This document shows positions 1 through 9,844 of a stretch of DNA of 64,000 bases, one piece after another; positions within the stretch are counted from its first letter, which is position 1; every line of letters starts with the position of its first letter. This stretch comes from Paraphoma chrysanthemicola (Eukaryota > Ascomycota > Dothideomycetes > Pleosporales > Phaeosphaeriaceae), in the NCBI GenBank assembly GCA_020744225.1, contig JAGMWG010000015.1:868001-932000 (forward strand). Reading direction: 5' to 3'. A program made the position numbers and the translations under genes. The notes under the pieces were generated by a model. The model made no database searches and had not been told where the DNA came from. It saw only the letters and a program-made list of their open reading frames with translations.

Positions 1-371
1 GCAGAGTCAATCTTGCGATTGCAACTGTCGATGTGATGTTGCATGTCCCTCATGTAGTCAAACTCGAAACCCCACCTGCGCTTCTGGTCGGCATCTGCCT
101 CCTGGTACTCGGTCTTGAGCGCCTCATTGTGCACTTTCGGGCACGGGCCCAATTCGTTCTTCGTGTTGGTGAAGAGGTCGTGGGGACAGTTGCCGACGAT
201 GTATGAGCGGCACACCTTGGGGTCGGTAATGCTGAGCTGCGGCGCGCGCTGGTCGGTGCCAGACATGAGCTGCTCGCCCATGAGCTGCTCTGCTCAAAGT
301 CAGTATATTGTCGCATTCAAGACACGTGACGTATACGTACCAAGCAGCCTGCGCGTCTCTGCTGCGGCCAT
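1..371 (-). CDS. LUC7: LUC7-family U1 snRNP splicing factor, 5' part (runs off left edge)
   Basis: LUC7 proteins associate with U1 snRNP and help select 5' splice sites in the nucleus. The start codon is at 371-369. Exon 1 is 371-341, a 51-nt intron with a GTACGT donor, CTGAC branch point and CAG acceptor occupies 340-290, and exon 2 runs from 289 off the window. The spliced product begins MAAAETRRLLEQLMGEQLMSG and continues through PKVCRSYIVGNCPHDLF and the LGPCPK element, which matches the family's N-terminal region including the first C-x-H-type zinc-binding cysteines. Only about 105 residues are present, so the second zinc finger and C-terminal tail are not visible. It is divergent from GPI16 with 214 bp between start codons. 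The family call is confident; the rest of the gene cannot be judged. Confidence 0.88.
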
Positions 372-585
372 GATGTCTACTGTCTGGTGTTGTTGCCGTG
401 GTGGAGGTTGCTACAAGGCTCGACGCATTTGAGGAAATCACGACCGCGGCAATGCCAAGTACGTACCTTCCCAGGCTGAACGATGCCAGCCAATCACATG
501 CAACGCGACCCTAAGACCCTCCGCAACACCAAACGGACATCACCAGCACGCCTCTCTCTTGTACAGTGAGAAGTGCGATGCTGCA
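372..585. promoter_or_regulatory. shared divergent promoter region of LUC7 and GPI16
   Basis: A 214-bp interval separates the start codons of two divergently transcribed housekeeping genes, so promoter elements for both must lie here or inside the 5' UTRs. No clear TATA box is seen. An upstream ATG at 578 opens a 16-codon reading frame (578-628) that overlaps the GPI16 start out of frame. Confidence 0.5.
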
Positions 586-2387
586 ATGCTTTCGTCCATT
601 CCCATCTTCCTGCTCAATGCCTTCATAACATGCGCCGCGGCGGGCGCTGACTACCACGAGCGCCTCTTACTCCGCCCACTGCCACATGGCGCCCTTCTAG
701 CTTCATTCAACTTCCTAAGTAACGAGAGCCAGGTGGCCTTCGAGCAGCAGAACTTTCGGTACTTCCCGAGGTCTTTTGGTCAGATACTGCAACATGCCCA
801 CGCCAAGGAGCTTCACCTGAGGTTCAGTGTCGGCAGGTGGGACGCGGAGAGCTGGGGCCAGCGACCATGGCACGGCGCAAGAGAAGGAGGCACGGGTGTG
901 GAGCTGTGGGCTTGGGTAGAAGCAGACAATGAGGAAGAGTAACATATACTTCAATAGTCATGTGAACTCCCACTGACTCCAACAGAGCATTCGCGCGATG
1001 GCTGACGCTCACGAACGCCCTCTCTGGCCTCTTCTGCGCGTCCATGAACTTCATCGACTCCACCAAGACCATACGACCCATCATGGCTTTCGAACCAGAG
1101 GGCCAGCACGCCAACGTCTCAAATCTTCATCTCCTTCACGGCACACTTCCTCACGAGGTCGTCTGCACTGAGAACCTGACACCATTCCTCAAGCTGCTTC
1201 CTTGCAAGGGCAAGGCGGGCATCTCCAGCTTGCTGGACGGTCACAAGTTGTTCGATGCCTCGTATCAGACAATGGCTATTGACGTACGTCCGGTATGCGA
1301 GAACGACGGCAACGACTGCACCGTAGAGATGGAGCAGACTGTGGATATGGTACTGGATGTGGCACGCTCGAAGCGGCCACGAGACAATCCGATTCCACGG
1401 CCTTTGCCGATCGAGGATATTGAATGCGACACTTCAAAGGGATACAACGGCGAGGGCACATGCTATCCTCTGAATAAGGGCACGGAGCCATCTTGGACAC
1501 TGGAGGAAGTGTTTGGGCGGCCGCTCAAGGGTGCCTGCCCACTTACTGAGGGAAGTGGCGATGCTGCGAACACTGTCTGCATCAACGTGCCACCAGAACG
1601 CACCATCGAAGCGAATACAACAGGCCATTTTCTGGAGTCCAAACTCGTATATGATACTCTCCGCTGCTATCAACTTCCCAGTGGGACTGACTTCGATCTG
1701 GTCCTCCCGGAGCAGCAAATGACCACTGGCCTGGTTCGCTCTGACCCTCCAATCTTCGCCGCCAGAACCATCAATGGCCACGGGCAGGAGCGAGGTAGCA
1801 CTCAATCCGTCCTCCGCAACCCTTCCACTACAGACGCTCTTGAGATTGTATATCTCGAGTCTCTGCCGTGGTTCATGAAACCCTATCTCCACACTCTGCG
1901 TGCTCATGTCGACACCACCTCGGACAGTCCGATCAAGGAAACATACTACCGTCCAGCTATCGACCGGAAGCGAGGCACACACCTCGAGTTACGCATGGTC
2001 ATACCTCCCGGCTCCACGCTTACTTTGACCTACGATTTTGAAAAAGCCATCCTCCGCTACACGGAATATCCACCTGATGCCAATCGAGGGTTTGACGCCG
2101 CCCCGGCTGTTATTCGCGTCCTTTCGTCCAATGTAGGAGACAACAAGGGTGTTTATGTTCGGACAACGTCGCTGCTTCTGCCGCTGCCCACACCGGACTT
2201 CAGCATGCCATACAATGTGATCATTCTTACAAGTACGGTGATGGCGCTCGGATTCGGCAACATCTTCAATCTGCTTGTTCGCCGTTTCGTCGGCGTCGAT
2301 GAAGTTCCAGCCAGCCCTGCTGGAGGACTAGAGGGTATCTTGCTAGGGAAGCTGAACAGATTCAAAGCTTTGATTGGAAAGGCATAA
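586..2387 (+). CDS. GPI16: GPI transamidase component GPI16 (PIG-T)
   Basis: GPI16/PIG-T is a subunit of the ER-membrane GPI transamidase, which attaches GPI anchors to proteins. Exon 1 is 586-938, a 47-nt intron (GTAACA donor, CTGAC branch point, CAG acceptor) is 939-985, and exon 2 is 986-2387, giving 584 residues; the yeast protein is about 610. The protein starts with a hydrophobic signal peptide (MLSSIPIFLLNAFITCAAAG) followed by DYHERLLLRPLPHGALLASFNF, a typical mature N-terminus. The large lumenal domain contains NFIDSTKTIRP and the Cys-rich stretch around residues 265-310. One membrane segment lies near the C-terminus (NVIILTSTVMALGFGNIFNL). An in-frame start further upstream would be non-ATG, so 586 is chosen. 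Confidence 0.93.
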
Positions 2388-2509
2388 ACTACTACGAACT
2401 ATCAATGAAATCATCAAGTCGTCAACCTAAGATACCAGCCTGACCATGCCCGTCACGCCGACTGCGAGCAAGTACATTCCGGCATACCAGCCGGGATATC
2501 CTCAATACA

Positions 2510-4450
2510 TCATACCATGTTTTCTGCACTATGACCGCCCCTCAAACTCGCGCGTGCTGATGCCCCTACATCAGACTCTCTCGCAGATGTGTTGCTGTTT
2601 GCACCAGCCCCAGCCGTCGTTGACGGGAGCCCATCCAATTCTATGCCAACCTCTCCATCCACTCTACTGCTTTGAGTGCTTCTCGCTGATACCCTATCTA
2701 TCCCACCTTCAGTTCGGCCGGCATTCTGTGGAAGCGGATCGTTGCTCTTCGCAATCTTGTCCCTCCCGCCATCCGTCCGGTCTTTGTTCCGGTCCGCCTG
2801 ATCGTTCTTCTCCGCATTCTTGTCCCACCAGAAGAACACCACAAGTACCACAGCACTCACAGGTAAGGCTACGAGGAAGAAAATCCAGACGTTGCGACTA
2901 GCTGCATCAAATGGGACCGGGCCGGCGATGCCATTGAAGAAGTTCATGCCAAAGAACGAGGAGACGAAGGTGGCTGGGAGGAAGGCCATGGTTACGACGG
3001 CTATGCCGCGCATGGTGCGGCCATCTTGGCGTGTTTCCAGCATGATTTTGTCTCTGATCTTCTGAAGTCTTTCCTCATACTCTTCTCGGTCTTTGCGGAA
3101 CGCATCCTCATGGTCCTCTTGTTCTTTCTTTTTCTTTCGGCGTTTATCTTCTCTTTTTTGCCATTCCTTTTCTCTCCTGTCGCGTTCTTTCTCTTTCTCG
3201 TCTTTGCGACGCTGACGCGACTGGTCTCTTTTCTCCTTCGTTGCCTCTTCTACCAGCCGTTGGTTGTATCTCTCTTCTTCCTTCCTCTCTCGCTCTTGAG
3301 CTTTGAGCTGCAGCCTCTCTTCCTCTTCCTGCTTTTCCTCTGTGACGAGGTCTGCTATGAATACACGTAGATCCTCGATTCTTCCTCTGAGCCGATCAGG
3401 ATTGGATTCATGCCCGCCTTGAATCTTGTAAAGCAACGACAGGGCGCGATCGGCGTAGTTGGGAGCTCGCTCAAGAATCTGGTCTGCCCATTTTGCAGCA
3501 TCGGCGCAGAAAGCAACTTGTTCATCAAGCTTGGAACTTCTGATATTGTACTTGTACTCACTGAGTTTAATCAGAAGCTTGCTCAGTTTACATTCGCGCG
3601 GCCCTCGCGTTAACTGTTCCACGGTGTCGATCTTTTCTTTGATACGAGTTGACTTCGTGATAACATGATCCACATACTTTCCCACATAATGAACGACCAG
3701 GCCCGCGAAAGGATCCACGGTATCATGGGCCAGTCGGTGACGCAATGTTTTGAAAGCAAGGTCGACGTTATAGTCGGGATCGTTAGACGCACAGAATAAG
3801 CGCACGCGCTGTTCGCTGCCGTTCGAAGGGGTCGCCTTTGCTAGCAACAGGTGAACATAAGGCGATGTGTATAGTGGCGTCTCTAACAGTATGCGACTCT
3901 CTCCTTCGATCAATAGTCTTCCCGTGCCGATAGTCAAATTTCTGGCCTGCAATCCTGGGCTCTCGATAAGTTCTACGAAGTGTCGGACAAAAACATGAGT
4001 AGCAACATTGCTAAGCATACTCATGCTGTTGTACTGTACCCCTGATTCTTTTTTGTTCCCATGTGCCGGCGAGTCCGGCCAATGTTGTAAAAACTCGCGA
4101 AGGCGTTGTTTCGAGGTCAGCTCGTGTCTTTGGCCTGAATAGACGACTACCCGACCATTCATGCCCCTCCGTGGGTAGACAATAAACCTCTGTCCTGACG
4201 TATGGAGTAAGCGGATATATTGGTCAGAAATTCCCATCATCGCGGCTATGTGGAGCGGGGTGGGGGCCACCCCAGGGGTCTCAAACCACTCTTCTGCCTG
4301 AGACACATCTTCCAGCTGTGACATGTCGTCCAGCTGTGGTATGTCGTTTTGCGGTAGCATGACATTTTGCGGTGGCGTGCCGTCTAGCGATGGCATGTCT
4401 TCTGAATCTGACACTTCTTCCTCATGGGACGTATCTTCTAACTGGGACAT
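2510..4450 (-). CDS. CorA-like two-TM protein with charged coiled coil and hexapeptide repeats
   Basis: Single-exon gene of 646 residues. Residues 1-54 are a tandem hexapeptide repeat. Residues about 61-87 look like one degenerate ankyrin repeat (APTPLHIAAMMG). A central helical region is followed by about 120 residues of extremely charged coiled coil, rich in Lys, Arg and Glu. The C-terminal third has two hydrophobic segments flanking SSFFGMNFFNG, which carries the GMN signature of CorA/MRS2-type Mg2+ channels, and a polar tail. Fungal CorA-like proteins of this shape are common, but ion transport is not shown by sequence alone because the usual long N-terminal CorA domain is only loosely recognisable. 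It is convergent with GPI16, 122 bp away. The call as CorA-like membrane protein is good; substrate is unknown. Confidence 0.75.
   Translation of the reverse strand: MSQLEDTSHEEEVSDSEDMPSLDGTPPQNVMLPQNDIPQLDDMSQLEDVSQAEEWFETPGVAPTPLHIAAMMGISDQYIRLLHTSGQRFIVYPRRGMNGRVVVYSGQRHELTSKQRLREFLQHWPDSPAHGNKKESGVQYNSMSMLSNVATHVFVRHFVELIESPGLQARNLTIGTGRLLIEGESRILLETPLYTSPYVHLLLAKATPSNGSEQRVRLFCASNDPDYNVDLAFKTLRHRLAHDTVDPFAGLVVHYVGKYVDHVITKSTRIKEKIDTVEQLTRGPRECKLSKLLIKLSEYKYNIRSSKLDEQVAFCADAAKWADQILERAPNYADRALSLLYKIQGGHESNPDRLRGRIEDLRVFIADLVTEEKQEEEERLQLKAQERERKEEERYNQRLVEEATKEKRDQSRQRRKDEKEKERDRREKEWQKREDKRRKKKKEQEDHEDAFRKDREEYEERLQKIRDKIMLETRQDGRTMRGIAVVTMAFLPATFVSSFFGMNFFNGIAGPVPFDAASRNVWIFFLVALPVSAVVLVVFFWWDKNAEKNDQADRNKDRTDGGRDKIAKSNDPLPQNAGRTEGGIDRVSARSTQSSRVDGEVGIELDGLPSTTAGAGANSNTSARESDVGASARASLRGGHSAENMV
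4289..4450 (-). repeat. 18-bp coding minisatellite (nine degenerate hexapeptides)
   Basis: The first 54 codons of the CorA-like gene read as nine diverged hexapeptides: MSQLED, TSHEEE, VSDSED, MPSLDG, TPPQNV, MLPQND, IPQLDD, MSQLED, VSQAEE. The DNA shows a matching 18-bp period with recurring CATGTC and CAGCTG cores on the + strand. The first and eighth units are identical at the protein level. Confidence 0.75.
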
Positions 4451-5206
4451 GTCTTCTGATTAAGAGTGGAAGATTAAAGAGGGCGATTTAAACAAGATGC
4501 AAGGCTGGGATTCTGAGTTCTTATAAACAACGATGGCCGCCAAGGAAGCTGCACAGGTGCAAGCCACATGGATCCGTATGGATACTCCTGCAGCCTTCTT
4601 CCGCGGAGTGTTTATGTCACCCAAGCATCTCTCCAAGCGGGCCGCCTGCACGAGACGTCTTCTTGGAGAATGAACACCTCGAGACACCGTAAGATTTGAT
4701 ATTTTTATGCTTCGCGTCTTTGGAAATGGAAGAAGTATCCGCGGGCGTAGTAAAGGACTCAATTGGGAGATGTCTCCGTGGAGAATTGCGTTGCAAGGCT
4801 GAAATGGGGAACCGTGCAAGGCTCCGAGGCCTGGAAATGAGAAAGCCCGAGGCCACGAACCGTCAAATAGGGAGAACATTCTCGTAATTACAAAGTGAAC
4901 ACAATGTCCATCGCGTGTCCCAAGTAGTCCCGATTTTTTCTTCGAACCAAGCAGAGTGGTCGACTCTAGCCTTCACTTTTCTTTCAAACACAACTAGCGG
5001 ATAATATGAAGAGAGCAAAATGCAGACCGCAAATTAGCTCATGCATTCTTACTAAAACTAAGCTCCGCTAATAACCTCGACAAGTACATCATATCCAGGT
5101 TTCCGCCAATGTTCAGACCCGTGCTATATGCATCCCAACTACCACTACTAAGCCATCACTTCATTAAGTCAAGTCAAGCGCACGCACAATCACTTCTTAA
5201 CGGTTC
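4451..5206. other. intergenic region, no supported gene
   Basis: 756 bp upstream of the CorA-like gene and downstream of the secreted-protein gene. A 139-codon open frame on the minus strand (4460-4879) has arbitrary composition and no recognisable domain; it is more likely 5' UTR or chance. Nothing else is seen. Confidence 0.5.
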
Positions 5207-5617
5207 TCACACCATCGCCAATCCTCCCAAGACCGCCACACCAACTACCATTCCATCCACTCTCCTCCCCAGCCCAGCAGCACTACTCGACCCGCCCGAA
5301 TTCTTGCACGAGCTAGTGTTCCCACACTGCGGGTTTCCAGAACTGTCTGCCGGACAGCAGTACGGATGCGACTTGGGGCACACGAATGGATATGTTCCTG
5401 AGCCATTCGTGGCAATGCGCTGACAGCATACGTCGGTCGCTTGCATGCACATGGTGTCCCCGTCTACGGCACTGCAAGTGTATGGGCAGGATTGGCGTTT
5501 GGAGAAGCCAGGTGCGAGAGAGGTTGTTGAGAGATAGCGTGGTTCAGGGGCGGGGATGAGTTCGGCGGATGTTGTGAGGGCGAGGAAGAGAGGTAGGACG
5601 AGTGCTTTGATATGCAT
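5207..5617 (-). CDS. small Cys-rich secreted protein, probably GPI-anchored
   Basis: 136 residues from the ATG at 5617-5615; the open frame continues upstream but this start places a clean signal peptide (MHIKALVLPLFLALTTSAEL) first. A Lys-Arg pair at about residue 38 (FSKR then QSCPYTC) is a potential Kex2 site. The mature part holds ten cysteines, including two CC pairs, in about 65 residues. The end is Ser/Gly-rich followed by a hydrophobic tail (MVVGVAVLGGLAMV) with no basic residues after it, which fits a GPI-attachment signal. No family is recognised. Such proteins are typically cell-wall or surface proteins in ascomycetes; an effector-like role is possible but not shown. The absence of introns makes the model simple. 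Confidence 0.75.
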   Translation of the reverse strand: MHIKALVLPLFLALTTSAELIPAPEPRYLSTTSLAPGFSKRQSCPYTCSAVDGDTMCMQATDVCCQRIATNGSGTYPFVCPKSHPYCCPADSSGNPQCGNTSSCKNSGGSSSAAGLGRRVDGMVVGVAVLGGLAMV

Positions 5618-6505
5618 CTTGTGATGTGTGGTGTGTGGTATGTTGTGTGCGGTTGCTTCGAGTGTTGCTAGGTTTTGGTTCGTAGCTCGTATTCTGATGT
5701 CTGCGATGCTCTTCTCTTCGAGTAGATTGTATATCGCAACCAAAAAGTCGTCGTCAAGTTGATATTTCTCTCTGTGTTCTCCAGTCCATCTGCATGTCCT
5801 TTCCCCAGAATATATACACATTCTCAAATCTCCACACCCATCTCAGCTCCCCTTCACCGGTTCCGAATCCGAACGCCATCTCATACTACACAGGCTCCCA
5901 CACGACACCGGCATAACTGATTCGGAGCTTTATCTCTACCACTTGTCCAATCACCGCGCGTGTGGCTTTATTTGTGACATCCGAATACGGTAATCGAGTT
6001 CAGCTTGGCTGGCCTCAGCCGCCGAGCCTTGTCTAGGATAGGCAATCTCAGCCTCGTATCCCTGCGGCGCGTGCAACGTTTGGGCCTTACAGAGCCGCAA
6101 GCTGAAGAAGCTATCGCTTGTGGGTGCCGAATAGGGGAGGGCTGCATGCTGCGTGGAGTGATGTTTTGAGGATGCAAGGGAGCACTGCCTTGTGGGGAGG
6201 GGTAGGCGAGATACTGGGGCAGTGCGATAGGTGGTTGTTCGGCGGTTTTACTACCGGGCTTTTAGATTGGATCGTCTGAGAGAAGTATGTGCCTAATTTG
6301 AGGTCTACAAGATACGTGTGGGCGCTTGTGTCGAACGAGCAGTGGCTGGTGAAGCTCACGGACCTTACGCAGATCGCGCCCGTGTACAGAACCCATCATT
6401 GATATCCACATGTCTCCTAACCTACTCAGTATGAGCGAGGCCCAGCAAACCCTGTAGGCATGGAGGGTGTGTTGCGCACATGTCATACTTTGATAGACGC
6501 TCCAA
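5618..6505. other. intergenic region, nothing recognised
   Basis: 888 bp between two minus-strand genes. It must contain the promoter of the Cys-rich protein gene and the 3' UTR of the coiled-coil gene. Open frames here are short and of arbitrary composition. Confidence 0.5.
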
Positions 6506-7407
6506 TCACGCCGCTGCACCCACCTCATCCACCGTAGAGTCGACCTTGCCGTTCGTAAAATACGCATTCAGCCGCTCGTAATGCGCATCCAAGTTGATCT
6601 CGAACTTCTCTCCCATGTCCAGAACATCGTCTTCGATACCTGACGCCTGCAAGCCCCTCGCATCCCCATCCTGCAGCGCCAACTCAGCTTCCCTGATTAT
6701 ATTTTCCTTGTCCACTGCCGTGTCGCCTGCTTCCTCCACCATTTCCACGATCTTGGCCGTGAGCCTAAGCTTCTTCTCTGTGCTGACCAGGGACGCCTTC
6801 AGCGTAGCTACCAGTCGCTCAAGCGGTCAGTGAGGCTGTTGCTGTTCGATTTCTTTGGCGTCACGCCTTTGACCTTCGGCACGGAAATATTCTTGAACTT
6901 CTTAATCAACTTTTCCAGCGCATCGATAGTGGTTTGTTCTTGGCGGTGCTGGAGGAAGTGGAGGTCGTGTCGCATTTTTATCAAGTCTTTGCGCGCCTTG
7001 ACGAGGATTCGGCACGACTCCTGCTTGCTATCAAGAAGCTGCAAGGATACCTCCTCGCTTGCCTTATACGCCTTCGCGGTCTCGGTCCTGGCGGTCCGCC
7101 ACTCTTGTTTGTATTGCGTCAAGCGTTCGCCCGCGATCTTTACTGCGTGCTCCGCTTTGAGGACTTGAGGATCAGTACCCGGATTGTGTGGTATAAAGTA
7201 ACAGCCGAACTGGTCGAGAAGATACTGAGCCCTATTGTAGCGTCTAAGGTGGACATCGGCGTACATGCTGATAAAGAAGATGGCGACGAAGGGCATCAAA
7301 AGGCTGACAGTGAAGAAGCTAGAGAATTGCTGGAGGAGTGTACGATGGTGGATAGCGTATAGTAGGAGCGGAATGCTGGAAGAGCTTGCATCGACTTTAC
7401 ATGCCAC
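6506..7407 (-). CDS. hypothetical membrane protein with long coiled coil
   Basis: Function not recognised. Two open frames join across a predicted 56-nt intron: exon 1 is 7407-6874 and exon 2 is 6817-6506, giving 281 residues. The intron (6873-6818) has a weak GTCAAA donor but a good CACTGAC branch point eight bases before the AG acceptor. A one-base indel next to position 6823 would also reconcile the frames, so a frameshift is the alternative explanation. The N-terminus has one hydrophobic segment (about residues 29-50, VSLLMPFVAIFFISMYADV), followed by about 200 residues of charged helix predicted as coiled coil and an acidic end. The exact start is uncertain because the segment before the membrane helix is unremarkable. 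Confidence 0.55.
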
Positions 7408-7701
7408 TTTTTGACGAATGATTATGCTAGGATCGATTGCCGTCTCAACTCTTAGAGGGTTCTGTCAAACGGAAAGGACTCATGAATCGTATCGTGGTGC
7501 TCCCTCAAATCCTACCTACGGGACTTCCATAGAAGCGTCCGAGCAATCAATAAGATTGACGCTAATTGACTTCAGGCGCTTCAAAAGCGTCTCAAGGAAG
7601 CTACGCTCTCTCGGCAGAACCTCTATCATTCTACTGATCTCTGGTGCTTCAATAGTCGTACCTATGTGTTCGATCTGATTGAGCCACTTACTCATGGCCT
7701 C

Positions 7702-8330
7702 CTAATCCGTAACAGTGGCTGTGGTCAGCGCTTGCTGGACATTCCATTCTTTGTATAGACCTGGAAGTTCGGTATATCTGAATAAGTAAAGCACGATGAT
7801 GCCAAGCGATTACATACCGGATTCGAAAGTACGTGGTTGGCGAGCCTAAAACACAGGGGCGACAAATGAGGCGTTCCGCCACCTTTTTGGTATCCGGTCC
7901 GGATCCCAGGCCAAAATCGCAGAGCTTTGCACACCTTTTTGAGACGTCCCATACTAAATAGCTTCGCCTGACGTCGTTATGCAATATGCGTTGCTGTTTG
8001 TGGTATTCTAAAGAGCTCAAAGCATCGATCCATATCGCTTGTCCGAGACTCTCGCTTCCAGTCTACATGCCTTGATCATCTCTCAATGCAGCTAGATTGG
8101 GACCATCTACTCTTCCAGCGAAGATAGATAAGATGTGTACGTCACAACATAGGTATCTTACTATGCAGTCCTGGCTGGTCTGCACAGCCCGGCTTTTGTG
8201 TAGCAGTGGGTTTACTAACATGATACAAAGTACGATGAATGCTGGTCTCCTTAATTCAGCTATGGATCTTCCCAACAAGATCCGTTGGCTTCAAGACAGG
8301 TGTCCACGTGCTCTTTACCACAACATCCCC
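7702..8330 (-). pseudogene. protein-kinase-like remnant or multi-exon kinase-like gene
   Basis: A frame around 8040-7818 contains RILHNDVRRSYLVWD and AKLCDFGLG, matching the kinase catalytic loop (HND in place of HRD) and the DFG motif in correct order and spacing. A 40-nt intron (7817-7778, GTATGT donor, CAG acceptor) would join this to a short C-terminal end finishing at 7702. About 110 codons upstream another frame has DVVVKSTW near 8315, in the position of the ATP-binding lysine strand. Between them the frame is interrupted and no convincing exon set was found. The usual lobe after the DFG region is very short. It is therefore either a decayed kinase-like gene or a divergent family with unresolved introns. 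Confidence 0.4.
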
Positions 8331-8707
8331 CAGCCAGCGGCTTACTTCTATCGCTGCAAAACAGAAACACATATTGTTATTGCCTGCCTGGGCTCTGCAC
8401 CCGCTTTCACCTGTTGAAAGGTTCATTTCAATTTTAATCAATACTATCGTCTTTCGAAGATGGCATCAATTGTAAAGTTCCCCGCTGCAAGGTCCTACCC
8501 TTACCGGCCCGAGTGACCTGTAATCGACCCTGTCATACATTTGCTTCATGCTGTTCACGCGGCTGCTTTAGAAATGATTTGCGCCCGCGCCATGATGGCT
8601 TGAGAAGTGCGTAGCAGCTTCATGATGTTTCGACTGCTGGTATGCTGATCTCGTGGTACAGATCAAGTTGGTGCTCCACTCTCCTACATCGGACTGAACA
8701 CATAAAT

Positions 8708-9844
8708 CTAAGCTCCCAGGCTTTCCAAATTAAAGAGTCCACCAGATCCCAGATCCCACACGTCACTTTCGAGATCCCGCCAGATATCCGCGTAGCTGAA
8801 TCCAACTTCTGTCGTAAGTGCGTCCACTTTCTGCCTCAGTATGTCTCTCAATACCCACGCGCTCTTCTCAAGAGCGACTTTACAAATGTCAGATCCATCT
8901 TCGCCCCGGAGGTGACGACCCAGGGCCTCGTGCGTCGAGAACGTTTTCCCGCATGTGAACCGAGGACACTTCATGTAAGTGTGGTGTATGAACAGAGCCT
9001 CAGACCAACCAAAGTTCATGGCGCATCGATTGCATCTATATGGGCAGGATTCCAAGTCCTCGAGATGTAGGCGGAGATGGTTGAGATAGTCGATCTTCAA
9101 GGCATGTCGGCGTTGACACAGTCCGCACACCATGACATCCAAGGGTGAGATGGCATTCTGATGAAAAGTGGTAGGGAACAGTCCAGGAGGGGATATTTTC
9201 TGAGAAAAGAGTAGAGGGTCAGTGAAGGGCGCACTTTGTATCGCTGAGGGTGTCGGCAATGTTACATCCCCTCTTGCTGTAGACTGAGAGCTGTGGTTGC
9301 AGATGGAATCCCCTGTCAAAGTTTCTGGGAGCGGCGCGGATGTGCCCATCGATGGTGCATTCGATGTCCCGTCGATTGTGGCTCCAGGAACCTCGTGTGG
9401 AGGCTGCATCGGGTGGCCGCGTCTGCTCTGCTGGTGCAGTGCTGGATCACTCTGTTGCTTCTCATGATCAGACGATAATGTAGAGCCAAGTATGTGTTGG
9501 GATCTGGGAACAATATCGAGGATGATGCAATCTTCCTCATCGGTTTCGCAGGATGGAGATGCTACATTGCACCGATGCGATCGTTTAAGATGGTCTGCGA
9601 GGGCGTACTTGCGAGTGAAGCTACGTTTGCAGCCCTCGCAAACATGGCTTTTGCCCTCGGTATGTGTCGAGCTATGTCTTTTCAGATCATTCTCACGTAT
9701 GAAGCTCTTTGCACAATGCATGCATGCGAAAGGTCGCTCATTATCGTGAGATCGCAAATGATCGTTGAGTATCGAACGTCGAGTAAAAGTCTTCTTGCAG
9801 TTCTCCCGACTACATGCGAATCTGCGACCACCTTCGTGCCGTAC
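8708..9844 (-). CDS. C2H2 zinc-finger protein, 5' exon not resolved
   Basis: Probable DNA-binding regulator. The open frame from 9844 starts exactly after a TAG acceptor preceded by a CTAACC branch-like sequence, and the codon before it is a stop, so an upstream exon must exist; it was not identified. Three adjacent N-terminal fingers are visible: CSRENC...HLRSH, CMHC...HSSTH and CEGC...HLKRSH. The first lies upstream of the in-frame ATG at 9757, which argues against that ATG being the true start. A Ser/Pro-rich middle follows, then three more Cys/His clusters (CGLCQRRH..., CPYRCNRC..., CPRFTCGKTF...HEALGRH). The C-terminal 60 residues are acidic and have no known domain. The target genes are unknown. 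Confidence 0.72.
   Translation of the reverse strand, partial: VRHEGGRRFACSRENCKKTFTRRSILNDHLRSHDNERPFACMHCAKSFIRENDLKRHSSTHTEGKSHVCEGCKRSFTRKYALADHLKRSHRCNVASPSCETDEEDCIILDIVPRSQHILGSTLSSDHEKQQSDPALHQQSRRGHPMQPPHEVPGATIDGTSNAPSMGTSAPLPETLTGDSICNHSSQSTARGDVTLPTPSAIQSAPFTDPLLFSQKISPPGLFPTTFHQNAISPLDVMVCGLCQRRHALKIDYLNHLRLHLEDLESCPYRCNRCAMNFGWSEALFIHHTYMKCPRFTCGKTFSTHEALGRHLRGEDGSDICKVALEKSAWVLRDILRQKVDALTTEVGFSYADIWRDLESDVWDLGSGGLFNLESLGA

Noticed and set aside
4460..4879. 139-codon minus-strand ORF upstream of the CorA-like gene
   Set aside because: Arbitrary composition, no domain, and position fits a 5' UTR or intergenic spacer.
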